DNA of 11,172 bases, from the NCBI GenBank assembly GCA_027018975.1, contig JALUXN010000198.1, forward strand, positions 1-11,172, given 5' to 3'. This DNA is from Mariprofundaceae bacterium (GTDB lineage Bacteria; Pseudomonadota; Zetaproteobacteria; Mariprofundales; Mariprofundaceae). The translations under genes and the position numbers were made by a program. Shown here one piece after another: positions 1 to 6,794 of the stretch. Below the pieces are notes generated by a model that was given only the letters and a program-made list of their open reading frames with translations, did no database searches and was not told the origin of the DNA. Within the stretch, counting starts at the first letter, position 1. Each line of letters begins with the position of its first letter.

Positions 1-338
1 TGGCGATCGGGCGTGTAGTGGTGGGCAGTCTGCTGATCGGCACGCTCTTCACGCCAACCTTTGTGATCGCCATGACCGGGGCGCTGGCGGCGGCTGTGGT
101 GATGGTTGCAGCGCGGGTGCTACTGCCTGCCCTGAGCCTGGTCGGCATCAGCTTGCTTGGCGCGTTGGCGCATATGGTGGCGCAGTTTGTGGTGGTGGAG
201 TCGCTCTTCATTCAGCAGCCGGCGCTGTTTTATGCGCTGCCGCCGCTGTTGCTGCTCTCCTGTGTCAGTGGCTGGATCAACGGCGCGCTGGCCGCCTATA
301 TTGCTGCCCGGCTGTTTCCCGATGCGGGGGCGCGATGA
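1..338 (+). CDS. Gx transporter / heptaprenyl diphosphate synthase component I-like membrane protein, 3' part
   Basis: This is the C-terminal part of an integral membrane protein; the frame (codons from base 3) is open to the left edge, so the true start is outside the window. About 111 residues are visible, almost all hydrophobic, in three or four probable membrane spans. The run SLLIGTLFTPTFVIAMTGAL, the segment around GISLLGALAHMVAQFVVVES and the proline-containing span YALPPLLLLSCVSGW match the pattern of the Gx / Hpre_diP_synt_I family (PF07456). Some members are annotated as heptaprenyl diphosphate synthase component I, but the fold resembles small-molecule transporter S components, so a transport role is at least as likely as a prenyl synthase role. 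It ends in an ATGA overlap with the TonB-family gene, so the two are probably co-translated. The GTG at base 18 is only an internal codon. Family assignment is from remembered motifs; the substrate is unknown. Confidence 0.7.
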   Translation, partial: AIGRVVVGSLLIGTLFTPTFVIAMTGALAAAVVMVAARVLLPALSLVGISLLGALAHMVAQFVVVESLFIQQPALFYALPPLLLLSCVSGWINGALAAYIAARLFPDAGAR

Positions 339-1255
339 GCGTTCACGCCATCAATATCAATATGTCCGATCAGAAACGGCTCGGCTTCTCGTTTGTCGCC
401 TCGCTTGTGGTGCATCTGCTGCTGCTGATTTTTATTGCCGCAAAGCATGAAACGCCGCCGAAGCCGCACAAGAAGCAGTCCAATATCATGGATGTGACGC
501 TGATCGATCAGAAGAAGAAACCGGCCAAAAAGGCGCCCAAGGATGCGCGGACGATGGCCAACCAGAACGCCATCGGCAGTAGCCGCAATGCGCATGACAA
601 AACCACCCGCATGGCCAGAGCGCCGCAGTTGGGCAAGCCGCATCGCCGCCAGCCGCTGGCGCCGCAACAGCCGAAAGCACCGCCGCCACCGACCCGCAAG
701 CGGCAGACGCGCACACTGGCTCGCCGTGGCGAACAGCTGCGCAACCGGCCGTCGCACCGTCAACCCAAGCCGAAGCATCATAGCCGCAGCCCCGCACCAC
801 TGCCGCAGCTGCCGCTCTCCAATTTGATCCCTTCGACCAATCAATTGGCGCAGATGTCGCGCAATTTCGAGCGCGAACGGCGCATGCGGCAGAAGATGAA
901 CCGCGAGGCTGATATTCCGATCAATACGCGGCAGGCGAAGTATGCGCCCTACGCGCAGGCGCTGGTGCGGGCGCTGGAGGAGCAGTGGCGGCCGGGCGAG
1001 GCGCAGTACGATCGCTTCCCGGAGGAGGCGCGCCGTTCGCTGATCAAGCTGACCATTGAGCGCGATGGCAGCCTCGGTGGCATTCAGATTCTACGCCCCA
1101 GCCCGATCCCCGAAATCAATGAGAGCGCGCGGCGGGCAATCCATGACGCAGCGCCGTTCAAGGTGCTGCCCTCGTCGTGGGGTTTGGATCGGGTGAGTTT
1201 CTATCTGACCTTCGAGGTGGTGAATGACCGCTTTGTCTTCCGACCGGCGCGATAG
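335..1255 (+). CDS. TonB family energy transducer
   Basis: This is a 306-residue inner-membrane-anchored periplasmic protein with TonB architecture. It has a short cytoplasmic N-terminus, one membrane span at about residues 17-36, a long Pro/Arg/Lys/Gln-rich linker (about 38-160), then a short charged helix-like stretch (172-192). The C-terminal TonB domain runs from about 198 to 300. That domain starts with NTRQAKYAPYAQ, has the conserved EEQW, then IERDGSLGGIQIL and the Ala-Pro-Phe of DAAPFKVLPSSW. TonB proteins pass proton-motive energy from ExbB/ExbD to outer-membrane receptors; neither ExbBD nor a receptor is in the window. The start at 335 makes an ATGA overlap with the upstream gene. 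An ATG at 362 (residue 10) would remove only a few cytoplasmic residues and cannot be excluded. TolA was considered, but the NT-x(5)-Y-x(2)-Y motif and AAPF fit TonB better. The linker is strongly basic, unlike the Pro-Glu/Pro-Lys alternation of the classical TonB. Confidence 0.85.
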   Translation: MSVHAININMSDQKRLGFSFVASLVVHLLLLIFIAAKHETPPKPHKKQSNIMDVTLIDQKKKPAKKAPKDARTMANQNAIGSSRNAHDKTTRMARAPQLGKPHRRQPLAPQQPKAPPPPTRKRQTRTLARRGEQLRNRPSHRQPKPKHHSRSPAPLPQLPLSNLIPSTNQLAQMSRNFERERRMRQKMNREADIPINTRQAKYAPYAQALVRALEEQWRPGEAQYDRFPEEARRSLIKLTIERDGSLGGIQILRPSPIPEINESARRAIHDAAPFKVLPSSWGLDRVSFYLTFEVVNDRFVFRPAR

Positions 1256-2207
1256 CGTCTGCCGGTCGCTGCTTGGCTGGTATGGCGCGCATGGCCGTCA
1301 GCTACCATGGCGGCAGACGCAGGAGCCCTACCGGATCTGGATCTCCGAAATCATGCTGCAACAGACGCAGGTGCAGACGGTGCTGCCGCGTTACGATGCG
1401 TGGTTTGCACAGTTCCCAAGCATTGCGGCGCTGGCGGCGGCATCGATTGATGATGTGATGAAGGCGTGGGAGGGGCTGGGCTATTACCGCCGCGCCCGTT
1501 TCATCCATGCCGCTGCGCAGCAGATTATGGCGCGTTTTGATGGCGCTTTTCCGCATGACTGGGACGATCTGCTGGCACTACCGGGGATTGGCCGCTCGAC
1601 CGCCGGTGCGATTGCGTCGTTCGCTTTTGGCGCGGTGCGGCCGGTGCTCGATGGCAATGTGAAACGTGTGCTGCGGCGTTGGCATGGGCAGATGGATGTG
1701 CGTGATGCGCAGCTTTGGGCGTGGGCGGAGGCGTGGATTGCGGCATCGAATGATGCGGCCAGCTGGAATCAGGCGATGATGGAGCTGGGCGCGGTGATCT
1801 GCACGGCGCGGCGGGCGCAGTGCGAGTGTTGTCCGGTGGCGGCGCAGTGCGCCTCGGCATTTGCTGTGGAGAGCGCAGCGCAGAGCCGCCGCGCGCCAGT
1901 GCAGGATCGCTATTGGCAGCTGCAACTGCATCGTTGTGCGCGCCGCGGTATCTGGCTGACACAGCGGCCTGCGGCGGGGATCTGGGGTGGTTTGTGGTCG
2001 CCGCCGATTGTGGAGCTGGATGCCGCACCGGATAGCGCGCCGATCCACTTGCATCAGCTCACCCATCGGCGGCTGCATCTCTATGTGCAAGAGCGTGACG
2101 ATGCGCCGAGCGGCGAGGGCTGCTGGGTGCGCGATCCGGCTGAACTGGCGACGCCGACTGGGGTGCGTAGGACGCTGGAAAAATGGCGTGAGGGGGTGGC
2201 GATATGA
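1224..2207 (+). CDS. mutY: A/G-specific adenine DNA glycosylase MutY
   Basis: MutY removes adenine mispaired with 8-oxoguanine, starting base-excision repair of oxidative damage. The 327-residue protein shows the whole family layout. The segment IWISEIMLQQTQVQTVLPRY carries the catalytic Glu42, the helix-hairpin-helix LPGIGRSTAGAIASF lies at 119-133, and VLDGNVKRVL holds Asp143. The [4Fe-4S] ligands Cys193, Cys200, Cys203 and Cys209 have the expected C-x6-C-x2-C-x5-C spacing. A C-terminal NUDIX-like domain follows (about 222-320), with AAGIWGGLW and the LTHRRLHLYV strand thought to read 8-oxoG. It is slightly shorter than E. coli MutY (350). The start ATG lies 32 bases inside the TonB gene. 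It has a good ribosome site (GAGG at 1214-1217) and gives an N-terminus of normal length before the conserved WY, so the long overlap is probably real. It ends in an ATGA overlap with ggt. An extra Cys202 sits next to Cys203. Confidence 0.97.
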   Translation: MTALSSDRRDSVCRSLLGWYGAHGRQLPWRQTQEPYRIWISEIMLQQTQVQTVLPRYDAWFAQFPSIAALAAASIDDVMKAWEGLGYYRRARFIHAAAQQIMARFDGAFPHDWDDLLALPGIGRSTAGAIASFAFGAVRPVLDGNVKRVLRRWHGQMDVRDAQLWAWAEAWIAASNDAASWNQAMMELGAVICTARRAQCECCPVAAQCASAFAVESAAQSRRAPVQDRYWQLQLHRCARRGIWLTQRPAAGIWGGLWSPPIVELDAAPDSAPIHLHQLTHRRLHLYVQERDDAPSGEGCWVRDPAELATPTGVRRTLEKWREGVAI

Positions 2208-3835
2208 TGGCGCGATGGTTGTGTTGGCTGGCGGTAGTCTGTTTGCATATTGTGCAGTGTCAGGTGGCGCATGCGCAAACGCTGCCGCATGGGATGGTGG
2301 TGGCGGCTGAAGCGCGGGCGGCGCAGGCGGGTGCGGCGATGCTGCGTGCCGGTGGTAATGCCTTTGATGCGGCGGCGGCAACAGCGTTGGCGCTGGGGGT
2401 GGTGGAGCCGGCCTCCTCGGGGATCGGAGGCGGTGGCTTTTTCCTCATTTATATCGCCAAAGAGCGGCGTTATGTGATGATCGATGCGCGTGAGACGGCG
2501 CCACGGCTGGCCGGCCACGGCGAGATCTATCGCCGGCAGTCGAGCATCGACGGGCCGCAATCGGCCGGCGTGCCGGGTCTGGCGGCGGGGATTGATCATC
2601 TGGTCACACGTTACGGGGCATTGACGCTGCCGCAGGTGGCGGCGCCGGCGATTCGGCTGGCAAAAGATGGTTTTCCGATTACGCCACGGCTGCGGCGGAT
2701 GGTGCAGTGGCGCGGCAAGGTGTTGAACAGGCCGGCGCAGCGGATTTTTATGGCCGAGACGATCAAGCAGCCGGCACTGGCGGAGACGTTGCAGCGCTTT
2801 GCCAAGGGTGGTGCCGAGGCGTTTTATCGTGGCGAGATTGCAGGCCGGCTGGTGGCCGACATGAAGCGCGATGGCGGCCTGATTCGTGAGCAGGATATGG
2901 CCGATTATCGCGCCGTGGAGCGGCAGCCGGTGAGCTTTGAGTCGCACGGCTATCGAGTTGTGTCGGCGGCGCTGCCCTCGTCGGGCGGGATGACGCTGGC
3001 GCATATCTTCGGTCAGCTGCAGGGCGATGATCTGGCGGCGCTCTCGCGCAGCGATCGCGATCATCTGCTGATCGAGGCGATGAAGCGCGCCTACCGTGAT
3101 CGCAATGCGTATCTGGGCGATGCCGATGTTGTGACGATTCCCGACGACTATCTCGATCCGGCGCGGTTGGCACGGCTGCGTGCCAGTATCGATATGGCAC
3201 ACGCTACCCCCTCTGCCGCGTTGCATGGTGTCGCCGAGCCGAGCGGGGCGGGGGTCGATACGACGCACTTCTCGGTGGTCGATCGTGACGGGAACATGGT
3301 GGCGGCAACGCTGTCGATCAATTATGGCTTCGGCTCCGGCTACCTCTCCCCCTCCACCGGCATCCTGCTCAATGACGAGATGGATGATTTTGCCACGCGG
3401 CCGGGCAAACCGAATGCCTACGGGCTGGTGCAGGGGGCGGCCAATGCGGTGGCACCGGGTAAGCGGATGCTCTCGAGTATGACGCCGACCTTTGTGATCG
3501 GCCGCGATCGCGCCTTGATTGTGGGTACACCGGGCGGCTCGCGCATTATCTCGATGGTGCTGCTGGCATCGCTCGGCTTTATGGCCGACAAGGAGCCGCC
3601 GGATCGCTGGGTCAATGCGGGGCGCTTTCATCATCAGTTTTTACCCGATCGGGTGCAGTATGAGGCGGGTGCGTTTGTGCCGGATGAGCTGAAATCACTG
3701 CGGCAGCGCGGCCATCACCTGCAGCAGATTCGTAACTACGGAAACATGGAGGCGATTTTGATCGATCGCAAACGGGGCGTGGTGCAGGGCATTGCCGACC
3801 GGCGCGGTGAGGGTGTGGCGGTGCAGGTGCCGTGA
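2204..3835 (+). CDS. ggt: Gamma-glutamyltranspeptidase (glutathione hydrolase) precursor
   Basis: Ggt cleaves the gamma-glutamyl bond of glutathione in the periplasm and self-processes into two subunits. The 543-residue precursor starts with a Sec-type signal peptide, with likely cleavage after VAHA (residue 24). The large subunit has the N-terminal nucleophile hydrolase pattern GGNAFDAAAATALALGVVEP and SGIGGGGFF. Arg96 in DARETAP is the expected binder of the substrate carboxylate. The autoprocessing site is before Thr353 in VDTTHFSVVD; Thr353 becomes the new N-terminus and nucleophile. The small subunit carries Asn373, the DEMDDF acidic motif (Asp395), the oxyanion and substrate serines 424-425 in RMLSSMTPTF, and the glycines 444-445 in GTPGGSR. 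The stretch between MDDF and LSSM keeps the length of the E. coli lid loop. All expected catalytic residues are present, so it should be active. It overlaps mutY by ATGA and the next gene by GTGA; GAGGGGG upstream is a good ribosome site. Confidence 0.97.
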   Translation: MMARWLCWLAVVCLHIVQCQVAHAQTLPHGMVVAAEARAAQAGAAMLRAGGNAFDAAAATALALGVVEPASSGIGGGGFFLIYIAKERRYVMIDARETAPRLAGHGEIYRRQSSIDGPQSAGVPGLAAGIDHLVTRYGALTLPQVAAPAIRLAKDGFPITPRLRRMVQWRGKVLNRPAQRIFMAETIKQPALAETLQRFAKGGAEAFYRGEIAGRLVADMKRDGGLIREQDMADYRAVERQPVSFESHGYRVVSAALPSSGGMTLAHIFGQLQGDDLAALSRSDRDHLLIEAMKRAYRDRNAYLGDADVVTIPDDYLDPARLARLRASIDMAHATPSAALHGVAEPSGAGVDTTHFSVVDRDGNMVAATLSINYGFGSGYLSPSTGILLNDEMDDFATRPGKPNAYGLVQGAANAVAPGKRMLSSMTPTFVIGRDRALIVGTPGGSRIISMVLLASLGFMADKEPPDRWVNAGRFHHQFLPDRVQYEAGAFVPDELKSLRQRGHHLQQIRNYGNMEAILIDRKRGVVQGIADRRGEGVAVQVP

Positions 3836-4200
3836 GTGTTTCTGAGACGTTGCTGACACAGATCGCGGCGCAGTGGCGGCTTTTGACACTGTTGACCCTC
3901 AGTAGCATCACGATTCTTTCACTGACGCCGCTGGATCATCTGCCGGAGGTGCCCGGCAGTGATAAACTGCATCATTTTATCGCCTATGCCGCGTTGATGT
4001 TTCCTGTCGCGCTGCGGCGGCCTCCGCAGTGGCTCTGGCTGGCTGGCGGCTTTGCTCTCTGGAGTGGCGCGATTGAGCTGATTCAGCCTTACGTTAACCG
4101 TTACGGCGAGTGGCTTGATCTGGCCGCCAACTGCGCCGGCCTGCTGATCGGCTGGCTGTTGGCGCGCGGGCTGGCGCGGTGGTGTGGTGAGTTGCAGTGA
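3832..4200 (+). CDS. VanZ-like small membrane protein
   Basis: This is a 122-residue hydrophobic protein with about four membrane segments (roughly residues 15-33, 47-62, 67-85 and 101-115). It carries the signature of the VanZ-like family (PF04892). That signature is SDKLHHFIAYAAL at 43-55, the polar residues Glu82 and Gln85 inside IELIQPYVNRYGEW, and the DLAANCAG segment at 97-103. VanZ was named for low-level teicoplanin resistance in enterococci, but most chromosomal Gram-negative members have no known function, and nothing here points to antibiotic resistance. It starts with GTG in a GTGA overlap with ggt, with AGG just upstream, so it is likely translated by coupling to ggt. A 61-base gap separates it from tatA. 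An envelope role is plausible from the neighbours but is inference. Confidence 0.85.
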   Translation: MSVSETLLTQIAAQWRLLTLLTLSSITILSLTPLDHLPEVPGSDKLHHFIAYAALMFPVALRRPPQWLWLAGGFALWSGAIELIQPYVNRYGEWLDLAANCAGLLIGWLLARGLARWCGELQ

Positions 4201-4250
4201 GTCTAGTATTTTGCGGCGGCTTGAGTCAGGTTTCGGCCAATCTTTGCAAT

Positions 4251-4256
4251 AGGAGG
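4251..4256 (+). promoter_or_regulatory. Strong ribosome binding site of tatA
   Basis: AGGAGG is a perfect Shine-Dalgarno core with 5 bases before the tatA ATG. It fixes the start of this short gene and contrasts with the weak sites in front of tatB and tatC, in keeping with the known excess of TatA over TatB and TatC. Confidence 0.85.
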
Positions 4257-4261
4257 CGCGC

Positions 4262-4441
4262 ATGTTCGGCTTAGGGATTTGGGAATTACTGGTGATTTTA
4301 CTGATTGTGTTGGTGATTTTTGGTGCCAAACGTCTGCCGGAGCTTGGCGAAGGGCTGGGTAAGTTTGTGACAGGTCTGCGCAGTGGATTGCAGGGAGAGG
4401 ATGTCGCAGAACAGAAGCATGACGAAAAGAAATCCTCCTGA
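4262..4441 (+). CDS. tatA: Sec-independent translocase component TatA
   Basis: TatA forms the pore-like oligomers of the twin-arginine translocase, which moves folded proteins across the inner membrane. The gene is short, 59 codons: MFGLGIWELLVILLIVLVIF is the single N-terminal membrane helix, and GAKRLPELGEGLGKFVTGLR is the family hinge and amphipathic helix. A polar acidic/basic tail ends in KKSS. The conserved pattern F-G-x-K/R-x-L-P-x-x-x-x-x-L-G is complete. It is shorter than E. coli TatA (89 residues) because the tail is reduced, which is common in the family. Assignment as TatA rather than TatB rests on the FGAKRLPELG hinge (TatB has GP) and on its position before a clear tatB. A perfect AGGAGG lies 5 bases upstream, and 27 bases separate it from tatB. 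Confidence 0.95.
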   Translation: MFGLGIWELLVILLIVLVIFGAKRLPELGEGLGKFVTGLRSGLQGEDVAEQKHDEKKSS

Positions 4442-4468
4442 TTGAAAATGGCATCACACAGATAGACG

Positions 4469-4762
4469 ATGGAACTCTTTGGCATTGGCTGGATGGAGAT
4501 GATTGTCATCGCCTTGGTGGCGTTGATTGTGGTGGGTCCCAAGCGACTGCCGCAGGCGGCGCAGACGGTGGGGCGTTTGTTCGGCTATGCCACGCAGCAG
4601 TGGCGTAACATTCAACAAGAGATTCGCCGCCCCATGGATAGTGATCTAATCGATATCAAAGGTGAATTTGAACAGACGATTCAGGAAATTACCGATTTAG
4701 AACCACTGGTGGACGTCACCCCGAAACAGTCAAAAACCAAGCAATCACAAGCTAAACAATGA
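4469..4762 (+). CDS. tatB: Sec-independent translocase component TatB
   Basis: TatB pairs with TatC to form the receptor that binds twin-arginine signal peptides. The 97-residue protein begins with the family signature: membrane helix MELFGIGWMEMIVIALVALI with the polar Glu10 (matching Glu8 of E. coli TatB), then the Gly-Pro hinge VVGPKRLPQA and an amphipathic helix containing WRNIQQEIRRP. The end is a Lys/Gln-rich tail (about 85-97). It is clearly shorter than E. coli TatB (171 residues), having lost most of the variable C-terminal region, which is not essential in general. The ribosome site upstream is weak. The last four bases form an ATGA overlap with tatC, giving a fixed TatB:TatC translation link that suits a 1:1 complex. 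Confidence 0.95.
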   Translation: MELFGIGWMEMIVIALVALIVVGPKRLPQAAQTVGRLFGYATQQWRNIQQEIRRPMDSDLIDIKGEFEQTIQEITDLEPLVDVTPKQSKTKQSQAKQ

Positions 4763-5469
4763 TCTCCCACCTGATCGAGCTGCGCAATCGGCTGCTGCGC
4801 TATATGCTGATTTTGATTGTCTCGTTTATGCTCTGTTTCTGGCAGGCAGATCACCTCTTTGCACTGCTCTCCGAACCGTTGCGCGCTGCGCTCGGGCCGC
4901 ACCCGACGATGGTGTTTATTGCACCGCACGAAGCGTTTTTCACCTATCTGCGCGTTTCAATGTTTTTCGGTTTTTTTGTCACATTTCCCTGGCTGCTGGC
5001 GGAGCTGTGGGGGTTCATTGTTCCCGGACTCTATGAGCAGGAGCGGCGACTGTTTACACCGCTGCTGCTGGCCGGCGGTCTGCTTTTTTATGGTGGGGGC
5101 TTTTTCGCCTACTTTGGCGTGTTTCCGTTTGCATTCAAATTTTTCTTCGGATTTGCCAGTGATCAGATTGCCGCTATGCCATCGCTGAAGGAGTCGCTCA
5201 CGCTATTTATGCGGATGCTGTTTGCTTTTGGTGTCGCATTTGAATTGCCGATGGCGCTGCTGCTGTTGATGCACTTTGGTGTGGTCACAGCCAAGCAGCT
5301 AAAAGAGAATCGGGGCTACGTGATTCTCATCGTCTTTGTCGCTGCGGCGATTCTGACGCCTCCGGATGTTATCACCCAAGCCATGCTCGCTTTGCCGATG
5401 TGGCTGCTCTTTGAATTGACACTGGTGACGCATCGTTTGATGGATGCTGGTTCGCGTGATGCTGGATGA
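4759..5469 (+). CDS. tatC: Sec-independent translocase component TatC
   Basis: TatC is the polytopic core of the translocase and recognises the RR signal. The 236-residue protein has six predicted membrane helices and the key conserved residues. The N-terminal HLIELRNRL contains Glu7 and Arg9 (E15 and R17 of E. coli), LYEQERRLF contains Glu95 (E103), FELP has the intramembrane Glu162 (E170), and TPPDVITQ has Asp203 (D211). The constant offset of eight residues to E. coli shows no internal gaps or losses. The cytoplasmic N-terminus before HLIELR is only three residues, shorter than in E. coli, because the start lies in the ATGA overlap with tatB; no earlier in-frame start is obvious. No recognisable ribosome site precedes it, so translation probably depends on coupling to tatB. 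The 3' end overlaps the next gene by ATGA. No tatD follows. Confidence 0.96.
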   Translation: MISHLIELRNRLLRYMLILIVSFMLCFWQADHLFALLSEPLRAALGPHPTMVFIAPHEAFFTYLRVSMFFGFFVTFPWLLAELWGFIVPGLYEQERRLFTPLLLAGGLLFYGGGFFAYFGVFPFAFKFFFGFASDQIAAMPSLKESLTLFMRMLFAFGVAFELPMALLLLMHFGVVTAKQLKENRGYVILIVFVAAAILTPPDVITQAMLALPMWLLFELTLVTHRLMDAGSRDAG

Positions 5470-6116
5470 TCAGCAGCGCCGTTGCTGGCACGCTGCGCGC
5501 GTTGTTACTCAAGAGTTACCGCGCTTCTAGAGTTCTGTCGGGCTTTATGAATACACCGGCGCACGCCATCATCAATCTGCTGCTGTTTGGTAAAAAACAT
5601 CGCAAAACGCACAGCGTGGCAATTGTTGCCGGCGCGTTGATGCCCGATCTGCCGATGCTGCTGTTCTATCTCCGGGAGAAGCTGCATGGTACGCCGGAGC
5701 GTCTGATTTGGAGCGAGCGATACAATGACCCGGTGTGGCAGGCGGTGTTCAACAGTTTTCACTCCTTCCCGCTGCTGGCGCTGGCGATATGGATGGCGTG
5801 GCGGGGGCGCTGTTCTGGCTGGGCGATCTTTTTCGCCAGCATGTTCTGCCACTCCCTGTTTGATTTTCCCGTCCATCATCGCGATGCGCATGCCCATTTC
5901 TTTCCGCTGTCGGACTATCGCTTCATCAGTCCGCTCTCATATTGGGATCCGGCGCATTACGGGCTCTGGATTTCGGCGCTGGAAGTTGTGATCATGGTGG
6001 TGGGCAGCCTCTATTTGTGGCGCAGCAGTCAGAGTCGGGTGAAGCGGGTACAGGTCGCCGGGTTGCTGTCGGTCTATCTGCTGTTTCTGTTCGCGGCGGT
6101 GGTTGTGTGGGCGTAG
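5466..6116 (+). CDS. YdjM/DUF457-like His/Asp-rich membrane protein, function unknown
   Basis: This is a 216-residue membrane protein whose His and Asp pattern resembles the YdjM-like family of putative inner-membrane metal-dependent hydrolases (PF04307). It has TPAH (His33), LMPDLP (Asp61), FHSFP (His99) and CHSLFDFPVHHRDAHAHF (His129, Asp133, His137/138, Asp140, His142, His144), then SYWDPAHYG. Several membrane segments are predicted (about 50-68, 100-112, 117-132, 167-185 and 196-215). If a metal site exists it would lie at or in the membrane; the substrate is unknown. Similar proteins starting MNTPAH are, from memory, sometimes labelled cobalamin synthesis protein; nothing here supports that. 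The start is ambiguous. The ATG at 5466 makes an ATGA overlap with tatC, but the first 27 residues look unconserved, and the ATG at 5547 gives the typical MNTPAH start. Both ribosome sites are weak. A 57-base gap separates it from ribE. Confidence 0.72.
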   Translation: MISSAVAGTLRALLLKSYRASRVLSGFMNTPAHAIINLLLFGKKHRKTHSVAIVAGALMPDLPMLLFYLREKLHGTPERLIWSERYNDPVWQAVFNSFHSFPLLALAIWMAWRGRCSGWAIFFASMFCHSLFDFPVHHRDAHAHFFPLSDYRFISPLSYWDPAHYGLWISALEVVIMVVGSLYLWRSSQSRVKRVQVAGLLSVYLLFLFAAVVVWA

Positions 6117-6173
6117 GCGGGCGTCCTCAATCACGGCTGTTCGAGCATGGCGTGAGCGGCTAGGGTTGCGGCG

Positions 6174-6794
6174 ATGTTTACGGGTATTATTCAGGATGTC
6201 GGCGCGATTGATGCAGTTCGGCAGGAGGCGGAGCAGGCGCATCTGGTGTTCCGCACGGCGCTCGATATGGGCGCATGGCAGTTGGGTGATTCGGTGGCCT
6301 GCAACGGTTGCTGTTTGACCATTACCGACTTTCCGGCGGCAGACGCTTTCGCCGCCACGCTCTCCCGTGAGACACTCGATTTAACCACTTTTGGTGAGCT
6401 GTTGAATGACGATGCGGCGGTCGGTGCTGCAATCAATCTGGAGCCGGCGCTGCGGGTGGGTGATCCGCTCGGCGGTCATATGGTGACCGGCCATGTGGAT
6501 GGTGTGGGGGGGGTGGCATCGATCGAGGCGGTGGGCGAGCACCGCGTGATCACCTTTTCGCTGCCGGATGCACTGGCACGCTATGTGGTGCAGAAGGGCT
6601 CGATCACGGTCAATGGTGTGAGTTTGACAGTCAATCATGTCACCAAGAATGACTTTACCGTGAACCTGATTCCCCATACCTTGTCGCACACCAATCTCGG
6701 CGCACTGCAGGTGGGTGCGCGAGTCAATCTGGAAACCGATATGTATGGCCGCTACGTGGAGCGGCTGATGCAATTTCCCTTGGAGCACACATGA
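6174..6794 (+). CDS. ribE: Riboflavin synthase, alpha subunit type
   Basis: This enzyme dismutates two 6,7-dimethyl-8-ribityllumazine molecules into riboflavin and the pyrimidine that RibH re-uses; it is the last step of riboflavin synthesis, in the cytosol. The 206-residue protein has two tandem lumazine-binding domains. The first has MFTGIIQDVG at the start, VACNGCCLTI at 41-50, and SRETLDLTTFG. The second has GGHMVTGHVDGVG at 100-112 and SITVNGVSLTVN at 143-154, then NLIPHTLSHTNLG. Length is normal for the family. The first domain carries a Cys-Cys pair (46-47) where NGVCLT is usual. The gap of 57 bases upstream is too short for, and shows no sign of, an FMN riboswitch. AGGG 8 bases before the ATG is a fair ribosome site. 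It ends in an ATGA overlap with ribBA. The symbol is ribE in most genomes and ribC in E. coli. Confidence 0.97.
   Translation: MFTGIIQDVGAIDAVRQEAEQAHLVFRTALDMGAWQLGDSVACNGCCLTITDFPAADAFAATLSRETLDLTTFGELLNDDAAVGAAINLEPALRVGDPLGGHMVTGHVDGVGGVASIEAVGEHRVITFSLPDALARYVVQKGSITVNGVSLTVNHVTKNDFTVNLIPHTLSHTNLGALQVGARVNLETDMYGRYVERLMQFPLEHT

Noticed and set aside
3049..3060. GCGATCGC octamers (HIP1-like), also near 3502
   Set aside because: Only a few copies in GC-rich coding DNA; no enrichment like that of cyanobacteria, and the genes are proteobacterial.
2081..3634. Long open frame of over 500 codons on the minus strand
   Set aside because: It lies antisense to mutY and ggt, is full of His, Arg and Pro as expected from GC-rich antisense reading, and has no recognisable motif, while the plus-strand genes show complete catalytic motifs.
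3832..4200. Antibiotic resistance role for the VanZ-like gene
   Set aside because: No vanA-type genes are nearby; chromosomal VanZ-like proteins are widespread and mostly of unknown function.
4201..4261. Promoter before tatA
   Set aside because: TTGAGT with TGCAAT 18 bases on can be picked out, but the predicted start would fall at the ribosome site; not convincing.
5507..5516. ACTCAAGAGT, recurring as ACTCTTGAGT at 10441-10450 at the malQ stop
   Set aside because: Two copies of a 10-bp near-palindrome in 11 kb with different surroundings are too little to claim a repeat family or uptake signal.
6117..6173. FMN riboswitch before ribE
   Set aside because: The gap is only 57 bases and lacks the conserved RFN segments; too short for the element.
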